Below are positions 1-5,739 of a stretch of DNA of 6,557 bases, in pieces. Position numbers and translations under genes: made by a program. Every line of letters begins with the position of its first letter. The stretch's first letter is position 1. The notes under the pieces were generated by a model, which had not been told where the DNA came from, ran no database searches, and saw nothing but the letters and a program-made list of their open reading frames with translations. The DNA comes from Candidatus Dadabacteria bacterium (lineage in GTDB: Bacteria > Desulfobacterota_D > UBA1144 > Nemesobacterales > UBA2774). The stretch is from positions 1 to 6,557 of the forward strand of contig JAGVLR010000106.1 in NCBI GenBank assembly GCA_020054175.1, given 5' to 3'.

Positions 1-683
1 GGAGTGTAAAAAAACAGCTCGTCGACGGAGCCTGTGACGAGGACGCCCTTTACGAATCTCATAGCGAGTATCGCGGCTGTCTCGTCTATGTCCATCATGA
101 GCTTTCCGACAGACATGAAGCTCCCGTAAAATGTATCTTCCGGTAGGACGACCTTCGTCGTTTCGAGCCTGAGCCGAACTATCTCGGTTTCGTCTATGAC
201 GTTACGCGCCTGCTCGTCGCGCCGCTCGAATTTCGGGATGCGCTGCTGTTTTCTTTTCCTGGCCGCGTCGTAAACCGCCTTTTCTTCCTCGCCGTCGGGG
301 GTTATACGCTCGCTGATCTTTCGCGGGCGGCCTTCCTTGTCGACGGATACGAACGCGAGGTGAGCGAAGGTCGTAAATCTCCTTACGCCCGTTTCGGGAT
401 TCTCGGAATGTACGGCCACGGCAACTTCGAGCGAGCTCGTGCCTATATATTCGATCGTGGTGTCGAGGGTTACTATTTCGCCAACCTTGACGGAATTTAC
501 GAAATCTATGCTGTCCGTCGCGCCGAGGACTGTGATACCCCTCGCCATACGTGAGGCGTTGATGCTCCCGGCGAGCATTATCCAGTCCATGAGCCTCCCG
601 CCGTGGAGCGTGCCGTGTGTGTTGGCGTGCTCGGGGGATACGAACTGAACCATCTGGTGCCGCGTTTCTTTTATGGAAGGCAT
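1..683 (-). CDS. Double-hotdog acyl-CoA thioesterase, 3' end beyond window (partial)
   Basis: Hydrolyses acyl-CoA thioesters to free fatty acid and CoA; probably cytoplasmic, since no signal peptide or membrane segment is visible. The ORF reads from ATG at 683 to the left edge, giving 227 visible codons with no stop. The first hotdog domain spans about residues 10-115, with HANTHGTLHGGRLM (19-32) and a TDSIDF strand (56-61). A charged linker covers about 116-165. A second hotdog starts near 170, with GKLMMDIDETAAI (193-205) and TGSVDELFF (217-225), and is cut by the window edge. In mammalian ACOT7 the active site pairs an Asn from the first domain with an Asp from the second. Here Asn21 and Asp200 occupy those places, while the acidic position of domain 1 is Met36, so one composite active site is likely. 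No Shine-Dalgarno is seen before the start, and a -10 element lies about 10 bp upstream. Acyl-chain specificity cannot be read. Met11 is an alternative start, also without a ribosome site. Confidence 0.9.
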   Translation of the reverse strand, partial: MPSIKETRHQMVQFVSPEHANTHGTLHGGRLMDWIMLAGSINASRMARGITVLGATDSIDFVNSVKVGEIVTLDTTIEYIGTSSLEVAVAVHSENPETGVRRFTTFAHLAFVSVDKEGRPRKISERITPDGEEEKAVYDAARKRKQQRIPKFERRDEQARNVIDETEIVRLRLETTKVVLPEDTFYGSFMSVGKLMMDIDETAAILAMRFVKGVLVTGSVDELFFYT

Positions 684-693
684 TAGCCCGAAG

Positions 694-702
694 ATTATAT
701 CA
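694..702 (-). promoter_or_regulatory. Extended -10 promoter element for thioesterase
   Basis: On the minus strand this reads TGATATAAT: a perfect TATAAT preceded by TG and one base, the consensus extended -10 for the housekeeping sigma factor. No good TTGACA-like -35 lies 16-18 bp upstream, which is usual when the TG extension is present. Transcription would be expected to start near 687, only about 4 nt before the ATG at 683. That predicts an almost leaderless mRNA and fits the lack of a Shine-Dalgarno. The motif match is seen directly; promoter activity is inferred. Confidence 0.55.
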
Positions 703-704
703 TG

Positions 705-727
705 CGGGATGTAATTGCACTATCCCG
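705..727. repeat. Inverted repeat CGGGAT-N11-ATCCCG, possible operator
   Basis: Perfect 6-bp arms at 705-710 and 722-727 around an 11-bp spacer. It sits 2 bp upstream of the thioesterase extended -10, covering where a -35 would lie, so a repressor bound here would block that promoter. Read on the + strand, the right arm is followed by TTTTT, so it could instead be a weak rightward intrinsic terminator. No rightward gene precedes it in the window, so I favour an operator. No regulator family is recognised from the arms. Confidence 0.4.
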
Positions 728-1038
728 TTTTTGCCGCGCCGCCCGCTCCCCTGCAGGCGAATTGCTCAATAAAATAAGGCGGATTTTTAACCTCGGTTTC
801 GACTATCCTGAGACGATTCAGGTCATAATTTGCTCCTGGCGCATGCCTTTTCCTGACATTTTTTGTTGGGCTTCTCCGCGCGCGGTATCCCCCCGGGTAA
901 ATCTAATTGAGAAAATATACAATGAATACAATGGATTAAACGCCAAATATGAGAATTGTCTTTTAACGGCATGATAATTGTATGTAAATTCGCAATATAT
1001 CTATCCCGGCTGGTTGAAAGTTGTTCGTGCCGGACTGT

Positions 1039-1113
1039 GGGATGATAAGTAGCCGGATGACAAGTAGCCGGATGACGAGTAGCGGGATGGCGAGTGGCGG
1101 GATGACGAGTAAG
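1039..1113. repeat. 15-bp tandem repeat, five copies, upstream of first cyclase
   Basis: Five contiguous 15-bp units begin at 1039, 1054, 1069, 1084 and 1099, with approximate consensus SGGATGACGAGTAGC. The middle copies differ by one to three bases. The last ends in AAG instead of AGC. Decayed relatives can be made out on either side, at about 1027-1038 and 1114-1131. The block ends about 50 bp before the cyclase ATG at 1163, so it probably lies in that gene's mRNA leader or promoter region. The unit is a multiple of three, so the repeat stays open in several frames. On the + strand, ATG 1042 to TGA 1143 would encode a 33-residue peptide of degenerate pentapeptides (SSRMT-like). On the - strand it reads as RHPAT repeats inside a long but unconvincing open frame. 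Such an array can change copy number by slippage. Confidence 0.85.
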
Positions 1114-1162
1114 TACGGCATGACAGGTAACGAGGCGTGGTGACCGGAATGGTAAGGTTGGT

Positions 1163-2080
1163 ATGAAGGCTGGGAAGACAAATATACTCCTTATAGAAGC
1201 GGGATCACCCGAGGGGGATGCAATAGAGCGCCTTCTCCCGAGGGCAGGACGTCTTTCTTTCAATATTTCGAGGGCGTGCTCGCTTTCCGGCGCAGTGAAA
1301 ATTCTATCGAAGACTCCGGCCGACGTTATCATTCTCGACCTCGACCTCCCCGATTCATCCGGTCTTGAAACCTTCGGAGAGCTTTCGGCACTCGCTCCGG
1401 AAACGCCTTTTATCGTGCTCTCGGAATCGCTGAACGAATCCGAGGCGGTGAGGGCCGTGCAAATGGGAGCGCAGGACTATCTCATCAAGAAAGACATAAC
1501 CAGGGACCATCTCCTGAAATCGATTCTCTACGCCATCGAAAGACACAGGATGCACGTCCAGCTGAGAAACCTTTCCACGACCGACGATCTTACCGGGCTC
1601 TCGAACAGGCGCGGGTTCATACAGCAGGTCGCAAAAGAGCTTAAAATGGCCGAGAAAGCCGGGAGCAAGTGTATGCTTTCCTTCCTCGACATAGACGGCC
1701 TCAAGGAAATTAACGACAGGTACGGACACGTGGAGGGCGACAAGGCGCTCAGGATATTTTCCGAAAAGCTGAGGAAGATTTTCGGAGAAGGGGCCATTAT
1801 CGCCAGGATTGGAGGGGATGAATTCACGGTTTTCGCCCCCGGCTCGCCCGAGGCGAGGTTCAAGGCGGCGCTCGGGGAGCTCCGGAAAAAACTCGACATA
1901 TACAACTTCAGCAGGCAGAATCCCTACATGCTTTCCGTGAGCGCCGGGGTCGTTTCATACGATCCGTCGGCGCCCTGCTCGATAGACGCTTTAATGTCGA
2001 GGGCGGACGTTTCAATGTACAGGGACAAGGAGTTCAGGAGGTCGAATTCTTATCCCTTGTATGAGACTGTATCGTTGTAG
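1163..2080 (+). CDS. Receiver-GGDEF diguanylate cyclase
   Basis: A 305-residue cytoplasmic protein predicted to condense two GTP into cyclic di-GMP. An N-terminal receiver domain (about 6-125) is joined by a short helix to a GGDEF domain (about 138-298). The receiver keeps the phospho-acceptor Asp59, Ser87 at the Thr/Ser position and Lys109, but the usual acidic pair is Glu12-Ala13, so Mg2+ binding and phosphorylation may be impaired. The cyclase domain has DDLTGLSNRRGF (141-152), Asp176, Asn184, Asp193 and an intact GGDEF at 217-221, so it looks catalytically competent. The RxxD inhibitory site is absent: residues 208-211 are GEGA. The start is the only ATG before the receiver; an in-frame stop lies at 1121 and a weak AAGG (1154-1157) precedes the ATG by 5 nt. 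It ends 56 bp before the next cyclase with no terminator between, so the two probably form an operon. The degenerate receiver suggests constitutive activity or regulation by something other than phosphorylation. Confidence 0.93.
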   Translation: MKAGKTNILLIEAGSPEGDAIERLLPRAGRLSFNISRACSLSGAVKILSKTPADVIILDLDLPDSSGLETFGELSALAPETPFIVLSESLNESEAVRAVQMGAQDYLIKKDITRDHLLKSILYAIERHRMHVQLRNLSTTDDLTGLSNRRGFIQQVAKELKMAEKAGSKCMLSFLDIDGLKEINDRYGHVEGDKALRIFSEKLRKIFGEGAIIARIGGDEFTVFAPGSPEARFKAALGELRKKLDIYNFSRQNPYMLSVSAGVVSYDPSAPCSIDALMSRADVSMYRDKEFRRSNSYPLYETVSL

Positions 2081-2136
2081 TTCAGGCGCTATAAACTTGT
2101 AGAAAAAGTCATCGTATTGCAGTAATATTTACCGAA

Positions 2137-3438
2137 ATGGCCGACGAAACCATCAGAATATTGCTCATAGAAGATAATCTGGATTACGCCCAGCTTATAA
2201 AACGGATACTTACAAAAAAGTCCCCGGACGCCATGGACGTCGAGCATCACGACACCTTCGCGGGCGGATTCGGCAGGGCCCAAAAGGGCGAGATAGACCT
2301 CATCCTTTTGGACCTCGACCTCCCCGACAGCGGCAATATAGATACGCTTCAGGCGATAAAAGAAACCACTGAAGTTCCGATTATAGTGCTCACGGGCACC
2401 GACGACGAGAACCTCGCTCTCAGGGCTGTTCAGATGGGGGCGCAGGATTATCTGATGAAGGGGCAGGTGGATGCAAGGCTCCTCGTCCGTTCGATAAGAT
2501 ACGCGATCGAAAGGAAGAAGGCCGACGACGCTCTTAAAAACACCGAAGAGCGTTTCAAGCTCATGATCGAAAACGTGCTCGACCTTATCACGATACTCGA
2601 CGTCGACGGTTCGATGAAGTACGTGAGCCCGTCGCACCGCCGTATCCTGGGATACGAAGACGAGGAGCTTCTCGGAAGGCGGGTTTTCGACTTCGTCCAT
2701 CCCGAGGATTTCCCTCGCGTCTTCGATATCTTTACAGAAGGTCTCCAGAATACCGACCGCCTGTATTCCGCGGAGTTCAGGGTGAGGCACAAGGACGGCT
2801 ACTGGCTTACGATAGAGTCCATAGGCAAGCTCTGCCCGCCCGAGCTGGGGGGCCTCGGCGTCGTCGTCAATTCGCGCGACGTTACCGAGAGGAAAAAGAT
2901 GGAGGAGCGCCTCCGGAGCCTCTCCATAACCGACGACCTCACAGGTCTTTATAACCGGAGAGGGTTCCTGACGTTCGCCGATCATCACATAAAGGCGGCG
3001 GAGCGGAGAAAGGAGCAGTCTCTCCTGATCCTGATAGACCTCGACGGCCTCAAGCAGATAAACGACGCCTTCGGGCATAATATCGGCGACCAGGCGCTGA
3101 TAGACACGGCCACCGTCATAAAGCAGACGTTCCGGAATTCAGACGTGACGGCCAGGGTGAGCGGGGATGAGTTCGTCGCGCTTACTTCGGACGCCGACGG
3201 AAAGGGGGCCGAATCGATAAAGAAGCGCCTCTACGAAAATGTGGATGCGCACAACGCGAAAGGCATGCGGCCTTACAAGCTCTCGATGAGCCTCGGCATC
3301 GCCAATCACAACCCGGGCACGAGCGGCTCGATAGACAGGCTGCTGCTTAAAGCCGACGAGCTGATGTACGCCGAGAAGAATAAAAAATATCAAAAGACAC
3401 CGAAAGGAAACGTTATAGATATGAGCAAATACAGTTAG
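2137..3438 (+). CDS. Receiver-PAS-GGDEF diguanylate cyclase
   Basis: A 433-residue cytoplasmic protein. Receiver (about 5-125): Glu12-Asp13 acidic pair, acceptor Asp59, Thr86 and Lys108, all the residues needed for phosphorylation. PAS domain (about 138-252): YVSPSHRRILGY and the HPEDF turn, ending in the usual DVTERKK exit; its ligand is unknown. GGDEF domain (about 262-425): DDLTGLYNRRGF (266-277), Asp301, Asn309, Asp318, and SGDEF at 342-346 instead of GGDEF. An RxxD site (Arg333-Asp336) lies exactly five residues before it, the normal spacing for product feedback inhibition. The Gly-to-Ser change may lower activity, but the metal-binding acids remain, so I call it a probable cyclase. The ATG at 2137 is the only usable start in its frame (in-frame stop at 2092) yet has no Shine-Dalgarno. 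TAATAT at 2123-2128 could be a -10 giving a near-leaderless transcript, or translation may depend on the upstream gene 56 bp away. Confidence 0.93.
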   Translation: MADETIRILLIEDNLDYAQLIKRILTKKSPDAMDVEHHDTFAGGFGRAQKGEIDLILLDLDLPDSGNIDTLQAIKETTEVPIIVLTGTDDENLALRAVQMGAQDYLMKGQVDARLLVRSIRYAIERKKADDALKNTEERFKLMIENVLDLITILDVDGSMKYVSPSHRRILGYEDEELLGRRVFDFVHPEDFPRVFDIFTEGLQNTDRLYSAEFRVRHKDGYWLTIESIGKLCPPELGGLGVVVNSRDVTERKKMEERLRSLSITDDLTGLYNRRGFLTFADHHIKAAERRKEQSLLILIDLDGLKQINDAFGHNIGDQALIDTATVIKQTFRNSDVTARVSGDEFVALTSDADGKGAESIKKRLYENVDAHNAKGMRPYKLSMSLGIANHNPGTSGSIDRLLLKADELMYAEKNKKYQKTPKGNVIDMSKYS

Positions 3439-3478
3439 CCGGTTTGAATAGACAAGCTTTATTTCATTTTCATATTCG

Positions 3479-3523
3479 TTCTCTTTTTCTATCTTTCTCT
3501 CTCTTTCTCTCTCTGTCTTCCTC
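3479..3523 (+). repeat. Polypyrimidine CT tract with mirror symmetry
   Basis: 43 of 45 bases are C or T; the exceptions are A3491 and G3515. It includes two perfect tandem copies of CTTTCTCTCT (3493-3502 and 3503-3512). Bases 3496-3514 form a perfect 19-nt mirror repeat centred on 3505, extending to 27 nt (3492-3518) with one mismatch. Homopurine-homopyrimidine mirror repeats can adopt intramolecular triplex DNA under supercoiling. As RNA, the tract is G-poor and rich in YC dinucleotides, the kind of sequence Rho factor loads on. It begins 41 bp after the second cyclase stop, where no intrinsic hairpin terminator is seen, so a role in Rho-dependent termination is possible. Both roles are inferred. 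Confidence 0.8.
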
Positions 3524-3567
3524 AAATTTCATAAACAGTTTTCAGAGCTTGTAGTTGATGATTTTTT

Positions 3568-3596
3568 TTGCGGACAAAAGTTTGTCACTCTATGCT
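3568..3596 (+). promoter_or_regulatory. Weak promoter candidate with embedded dyad GACAAA-AG-TTTGTC
   Basis: A perfect 6-bp inverted repeat, GACAAA (3573-3578) and TTTGTC (3581-3586), is separated by 2 bp. It lies between a poor -35-like TTGCGG (3568-3573) and a -10-like TATGCT (3591-3596) spaced 17 bp apart; TATAGT overlaps just downstream. The hexamers match consensus only partly, so the promoter call is weak. The dyad itself is certain, and its position suggests an operator for the kinase gene about 175 bp downstream. Confidence 0.3.
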
Positions 3597-3706
3597 ATAG
3601 TAGTTACGGAATTTGTAAGCGGGTTATGTGCAAAGATTGCGCAAAAGTCTGAAATAGTTGTTGTTTTAAAAGGGTTAGAGAACGGGAAATCCAGTTGGTA
3701 TGGTTC

Positions 3707-3729
3707 TTGCAATCATATCTGATTGTCAA
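3707..3729 (+). repeat. Inverted repeat, possible leader hairpin before kinase
   Basis: TTGCAATC (3707-3714) pairs with GATTGTCAA (3721-3729) around the 6-nt loop ATATCT. All eight bases pair, with one bulged T at 3726. It ends 45 bp before the kinase ATG and is not followed by a T run, so it is not an intrinsic terminator. It could be a protein-binding dyad or a hairpin in the mRNA leader. Confidence 0.35.
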
Positions 3730-3758
3730 CGGTAGGGGATATTTAATACGTGAGACAT

Positions 3759-3765
3759 AAGAGGA
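3759..3765 (+). promoter_or_regulatory. Ribosome binding site of hybrid kinase
   Basis: AAGAGGA lies 9 nt before the ATG at 3775. It is the clearest Shine-Dalgarno in the window and fixes the kinase start: the nearer ATG at 3767 is out of frame, and the receiver begins within the first ten residues after 3775. Confidence 0.7.
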
Positions 3766-3774
3766 TATGCATAC

Positions 3775-5721
3775 ATGGCTGCGTTTGCCGTAGATCTTTT
3801 ACTTATAGAGGACAACGAGAGTTACGCCAAACTCGTCGTTAGAAACCTCGAGAATTCGGAACATATAAAGTTCAATATCAGGACAGCGGGCACGCTCGTC
3901 GAGGGTTTGGAGATGCTCGAACAAAGAGCCGCCCACCTGATACTGCTCGACCTGCTTCTGCCCGATTCAGGCGGCCTCGATACCTTTAAAAAAATCCACA
4001 GCCATTTTCCCGGTATACCGGTCATCGTGCTCACCGCCGTCAGCGACGAAGAGAACGCCGTTAAGGCCGTTCAGCTCGGGGCGCAGGATTATCTCATCAA
4101 GGACGAGTCGGACAAGAGCCGGATTACGCGCTCGATAAGATATGCGCTCGAGCGCCAGAAGGACCTCAACCAAAGGAAAAAAGTGGAGCAGGAGCTGTTC
4201 GAGGAAAAGGAAAGGCTCGCCGTAACGCTTAGCTCCATAGGCGACGGCGTCATAGCCACCGACAGCGAAGGCAGGGTCGTGCTCATAAACGGCATCGCCG
4301 AGCGGCTGACAGGATGGCTCCGCACGGAAGCCATAGGGGAATTCATAGAAGACGTGTTTTTTATAGTGAACGTCGAGACGGGCGAGCCGAAGGAGAACCC
4401 CGTCAGCAAGGCTATCAGGGCAAACAACATAGTAGGGTTAGAGAGCGGGACAGTCCTCGTCACGAAGCAAAGGGAGGGATGCAGGTACGTTTCCGCCAGC
4501 AGCTCCCCCATCAGGGACAGGGACGGGATCATAATCGGCGTCGTACTCGTGTTCAGGGATATCACGGAGCTCAAGAAGCTCGAAGAGGAGCTGCTAAAGG
4601 TTCAGAAGCTGGAATCGATCGGGGTTCTGGCCGGCGGCGTAGCGCACGATTTCAATAACCTCCTGACCTCTATAATGGGGAATATCTCGCTTAGCTCGCT
4701 TCCCGATATTTCCGACGACAAGGTGAAACAGAGGCTCCTCGAAGCGCTGCGCGCCTGTCACAAGGCCAAGGACCTTTCCTCCCAGCTTTTGACGTTCTCG
4801 AAGGGGAAGTCGCTCGACAGCAAGGCGGCGACCAACCTCGAAAAAGTCATACGGGATACCGTCGGCTTTACGATGAGCGGCTCGAACGTGGATTTTCAGT
4901 TCGTCGTAAAAGATAAATTATGGGCCGTTGAAGTGGACGAGGGGCAGATGAGCCAGGTCGTAAGCAACATGATTATCAACGCGGCCCAGGCCATGACGAA
5001 CGACGGAAAGATAACGATAACTATCGAAAACGTGGATGCGAAAAACGAGAAGGGGATACCGCTTACGGAAGGATATTATGTGAAAACGACCATAGCGGAC
5101 CAGGGCATCGGAATACCGAGAGAATACATATCGCGGATATTCGATCCCTACTTCACGACGAAACAGGCAGGCAGCGGTCTGGGCCTGGCGACTTCGTACT
5201 CCATAGTAAAGAACCACGGGGGATATATAGCGGTCGATTCCGAGCTTCACGTCGGGACCAATTTTTATATATATCTTCCGGCAAGGGGGAATGCGGTGAC
5301 AATAGAATCCAGAATCAACGCGGTAATCAAGCGGGGCAGCGGCAGGGTCCTGATAATGGACGACAAGCTTGAAGTGAGAGAGGCCGCGGGGGAGATGCTC
5401 TCGCACATAGGTTACGAGGTCGAATTCGCGAGGGACGGGAGCGAGCTGCTAAGGACTTACAAGAGCGCCATGCAGGAGGGAAGACCGTTCGATACTGTCA
5501 TAATGGACCTCACGGTGCCGGGTGGCATGGGCGGAAAAGAGGCCATCGAAAAACTCCTGGTATTCGATCCCGAGGTGAAGGCTATAGTATCGAGCGGATA
5601 TTCGAGCGACCCGATACTGGAGAAATACGAGAAGTACGGGTTTAAGGGCGTCCTGCCCAAGCCTTACGAGATGGAAAAGCTGAGCGACGTTCTTCACTAC
5701 GTGCTTTCGCAGAACAACTGA
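3775..5721 (+). CDS. Hybrid sensor histidine kinase, receiver-PAS-HisKA-HATPase-receiver
   Basis: A 648-residue kinase with no membrane segment, so cytoplasmic sensing is expected. Receiver 1 (about 6-125): Glu12-Asp13, acceptor Asp59, Thr87, Lys109. A coiled-coil-like charged helix (about 125-146) leads to a PAS domain (about 146-262) that exits through FRDITELKKLEEEL. HisKA (about 275-345): phospho-accepting His291 in GGVAHDFNNLL, the AHDFNN class; Asp292 and Asn295 fit a DxxN motif seen in kinases that are also phosphatases. HATPase: N-box Asn402, G1 box Asp442-Gly446, IFDPYFTTK, and G2 box GSGLGL (466-471). Receiver 2 (about 523-645): Asp529-Asp530, acceptor Asp578, Ser607 and Lys629. All catalytic residues are present. 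Receiver 1 resembles those of the two upstream cyclases, while receiver 2 is of the type usual at the end of such kinases. No HPt is visible, so the His-Asp relay must use an outside partner or end on receiver 2. It sits 336 bp after the second cyclase and converges on the peptidase gene. Confidence 0.96.
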   Translation: MAAFAVDLLLIEDNESYAKLVVRNLENSEHIKFNIRTAGTLVEGLEMLEQRAAHLILLDLLLPDSGGLDTFKKIHSHFPGIPVIVLTAVSDEENAVKAVQLGAQDYLIKDESDKSRITRSIRYALERQKDLNQRKKVEQELFEEKERLAVTLSSIGDGVIATDSEGRVVLINGIAERLTGWLRTEAIGEFIEDVFFIVNVETGEPKENPVSKAIRANNIVGLESGTVLVTKQREGCRYVSASSSPIRDRDGIIIGVVLVFRDITELKKLEEELLKVQKLESIGVLAGGVAHDFNNLLTSIMGNISLSSLPDISDDKVKQRLLEALRACHKAKDLSSQLLTFSKGKSLDSKAATNLEKVIRDTVGFTMSGSNVDFQFVVKDKLWAVEVDEGQMSQVVSNMIINAAQAMTNDGKITITIENVDAKNEKGIPLTEGYYVKTTIADQGIGIPREYISRIFDPYFTTKQAGSGLGLATSYSIVKNHGGYIAVDSELHVGTNFYIYLPARGNAVTIESRINAVIKRGSGRVLIMDDKLEVREAAGEMLSHIGYEVEFARDGSELLRTYKSAMQEGRPFDTVIMDLTVPGGMGGKEAIEKLLVFDPEVKAIVSSGYSSDPILEKYEKYGFKGVLPKPYEMEKLSDVLHYVLSQNN

Positions 5722-5739
5722 CCGTTCCCGGTTTTATTT
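5721..5739 (+). terminator. Possible short intrinsic terminator after kinase
   Basis: ACCG (5721-5724) and CGGT (5729-5732) flank the loop TTCC and are followed by TTTATTT (5733-5739). The 4-bp stem starts at the last base of the kinase stop codon and overlaps the end of the convergent peptidase gene. It is short for a terminator, but it is the only such structure in the 12-bp gap. In the leftward direction there is no T run. Confidence 0.25.

Larger units (their letters stand above)
684..1162. other. Divergent intergenic region between thioesterase and first cyclase
   Basis: 479 bp with no gene I can support. From left to right it holds a consensus extended -10 for the thioesterase (694-702), an inverted repeat (705-727), a GC-rich stretch with a perfect 10-bp palindrome CCGCGCGCGG (876-885), an AT-rich stretch at about 900-1003, and a 15-bp tandem repeat (1039-1113). 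The AT-rich stretch is the likeliest place for the promoter of the rightward cyclase genes, but I found no convincing -35/-10 pair there. The closest fragments, TTGAGA at 907-912 and TACAAT at 927-932, are only 14 bp apart. Longer open frames across this region lack ribosome sites and resemble no known protein. Confidence 0.6.
3439..3774. other. Intergenic region upstream of hybrid kinase
   Basis: 336 bp without a supportable gene. It contains a 45-nt pyrimidine tract (3479-3523), a T8 run (3562-3569), a 14-bp dyad with weak promoter-like hexamers (3568-3596), a perfect TTGCGCAA palindrome (3637-3644), a hairpin-forming inverted repeat (3707-3729) and the ribosome site of the kinase (3759-3765). 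It is more AT-rich than the flanking genes. The length and the number of dyads suggest the kinase is transcribed separately from the two cyclases. I see no cyclic di-GMP riboswitch core here. Confidence 0.6.

Noticed and set aside
702..974. Plus-strand 90-codon open frame in the divergent intergenic region.
   Set aside because: It overlaps the thioesterase promoter, has no Shine-Dalgarno, and its composition is unlike the neighbouring proteins.
1039..1113. Repeat block considered as a CRISPR array.
   Set aside because: The 15-bp units are directly contiguous with no unique spacers, and no cas gene is present.
684..1162. Cyclic di-GMP riboswitch upstream of the first cyclase.
   Set aside because: I see none of the conserved GEMM core segments. 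The same is true for 3439-3774.
823..1332. Long minus-strand open frame with RHPAT pentapeptide repeats.
   Set aside because: It starts antisense inside the first cyclase, has no ribosome site, and its repeats are just the 15-bp DNA repeat read in reverse. The rest resembles no known protein.
3139..3525. Minus-strand open frame starting with Arg/Glu-rich repeats.
   Set aside because: The repeats are the CT tract read in reverse and the remainder is antisense to the second GGDEF domain.
3540..3569. T8 run after the second cyclase considered as an intrinsic terminator.
   Set aside because: No GC-rich hairpin precedes the T run; only weak AT pairings are possible.
3723..3749. TTGTCA and TAATAC considered as a second promoter for the kinase.
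   Set aside because: The spacing is only 15 bp, the -10 match is poor, and the start would fall almost on the ribosome site. TTGTCA also belongs to the hairpin arm.
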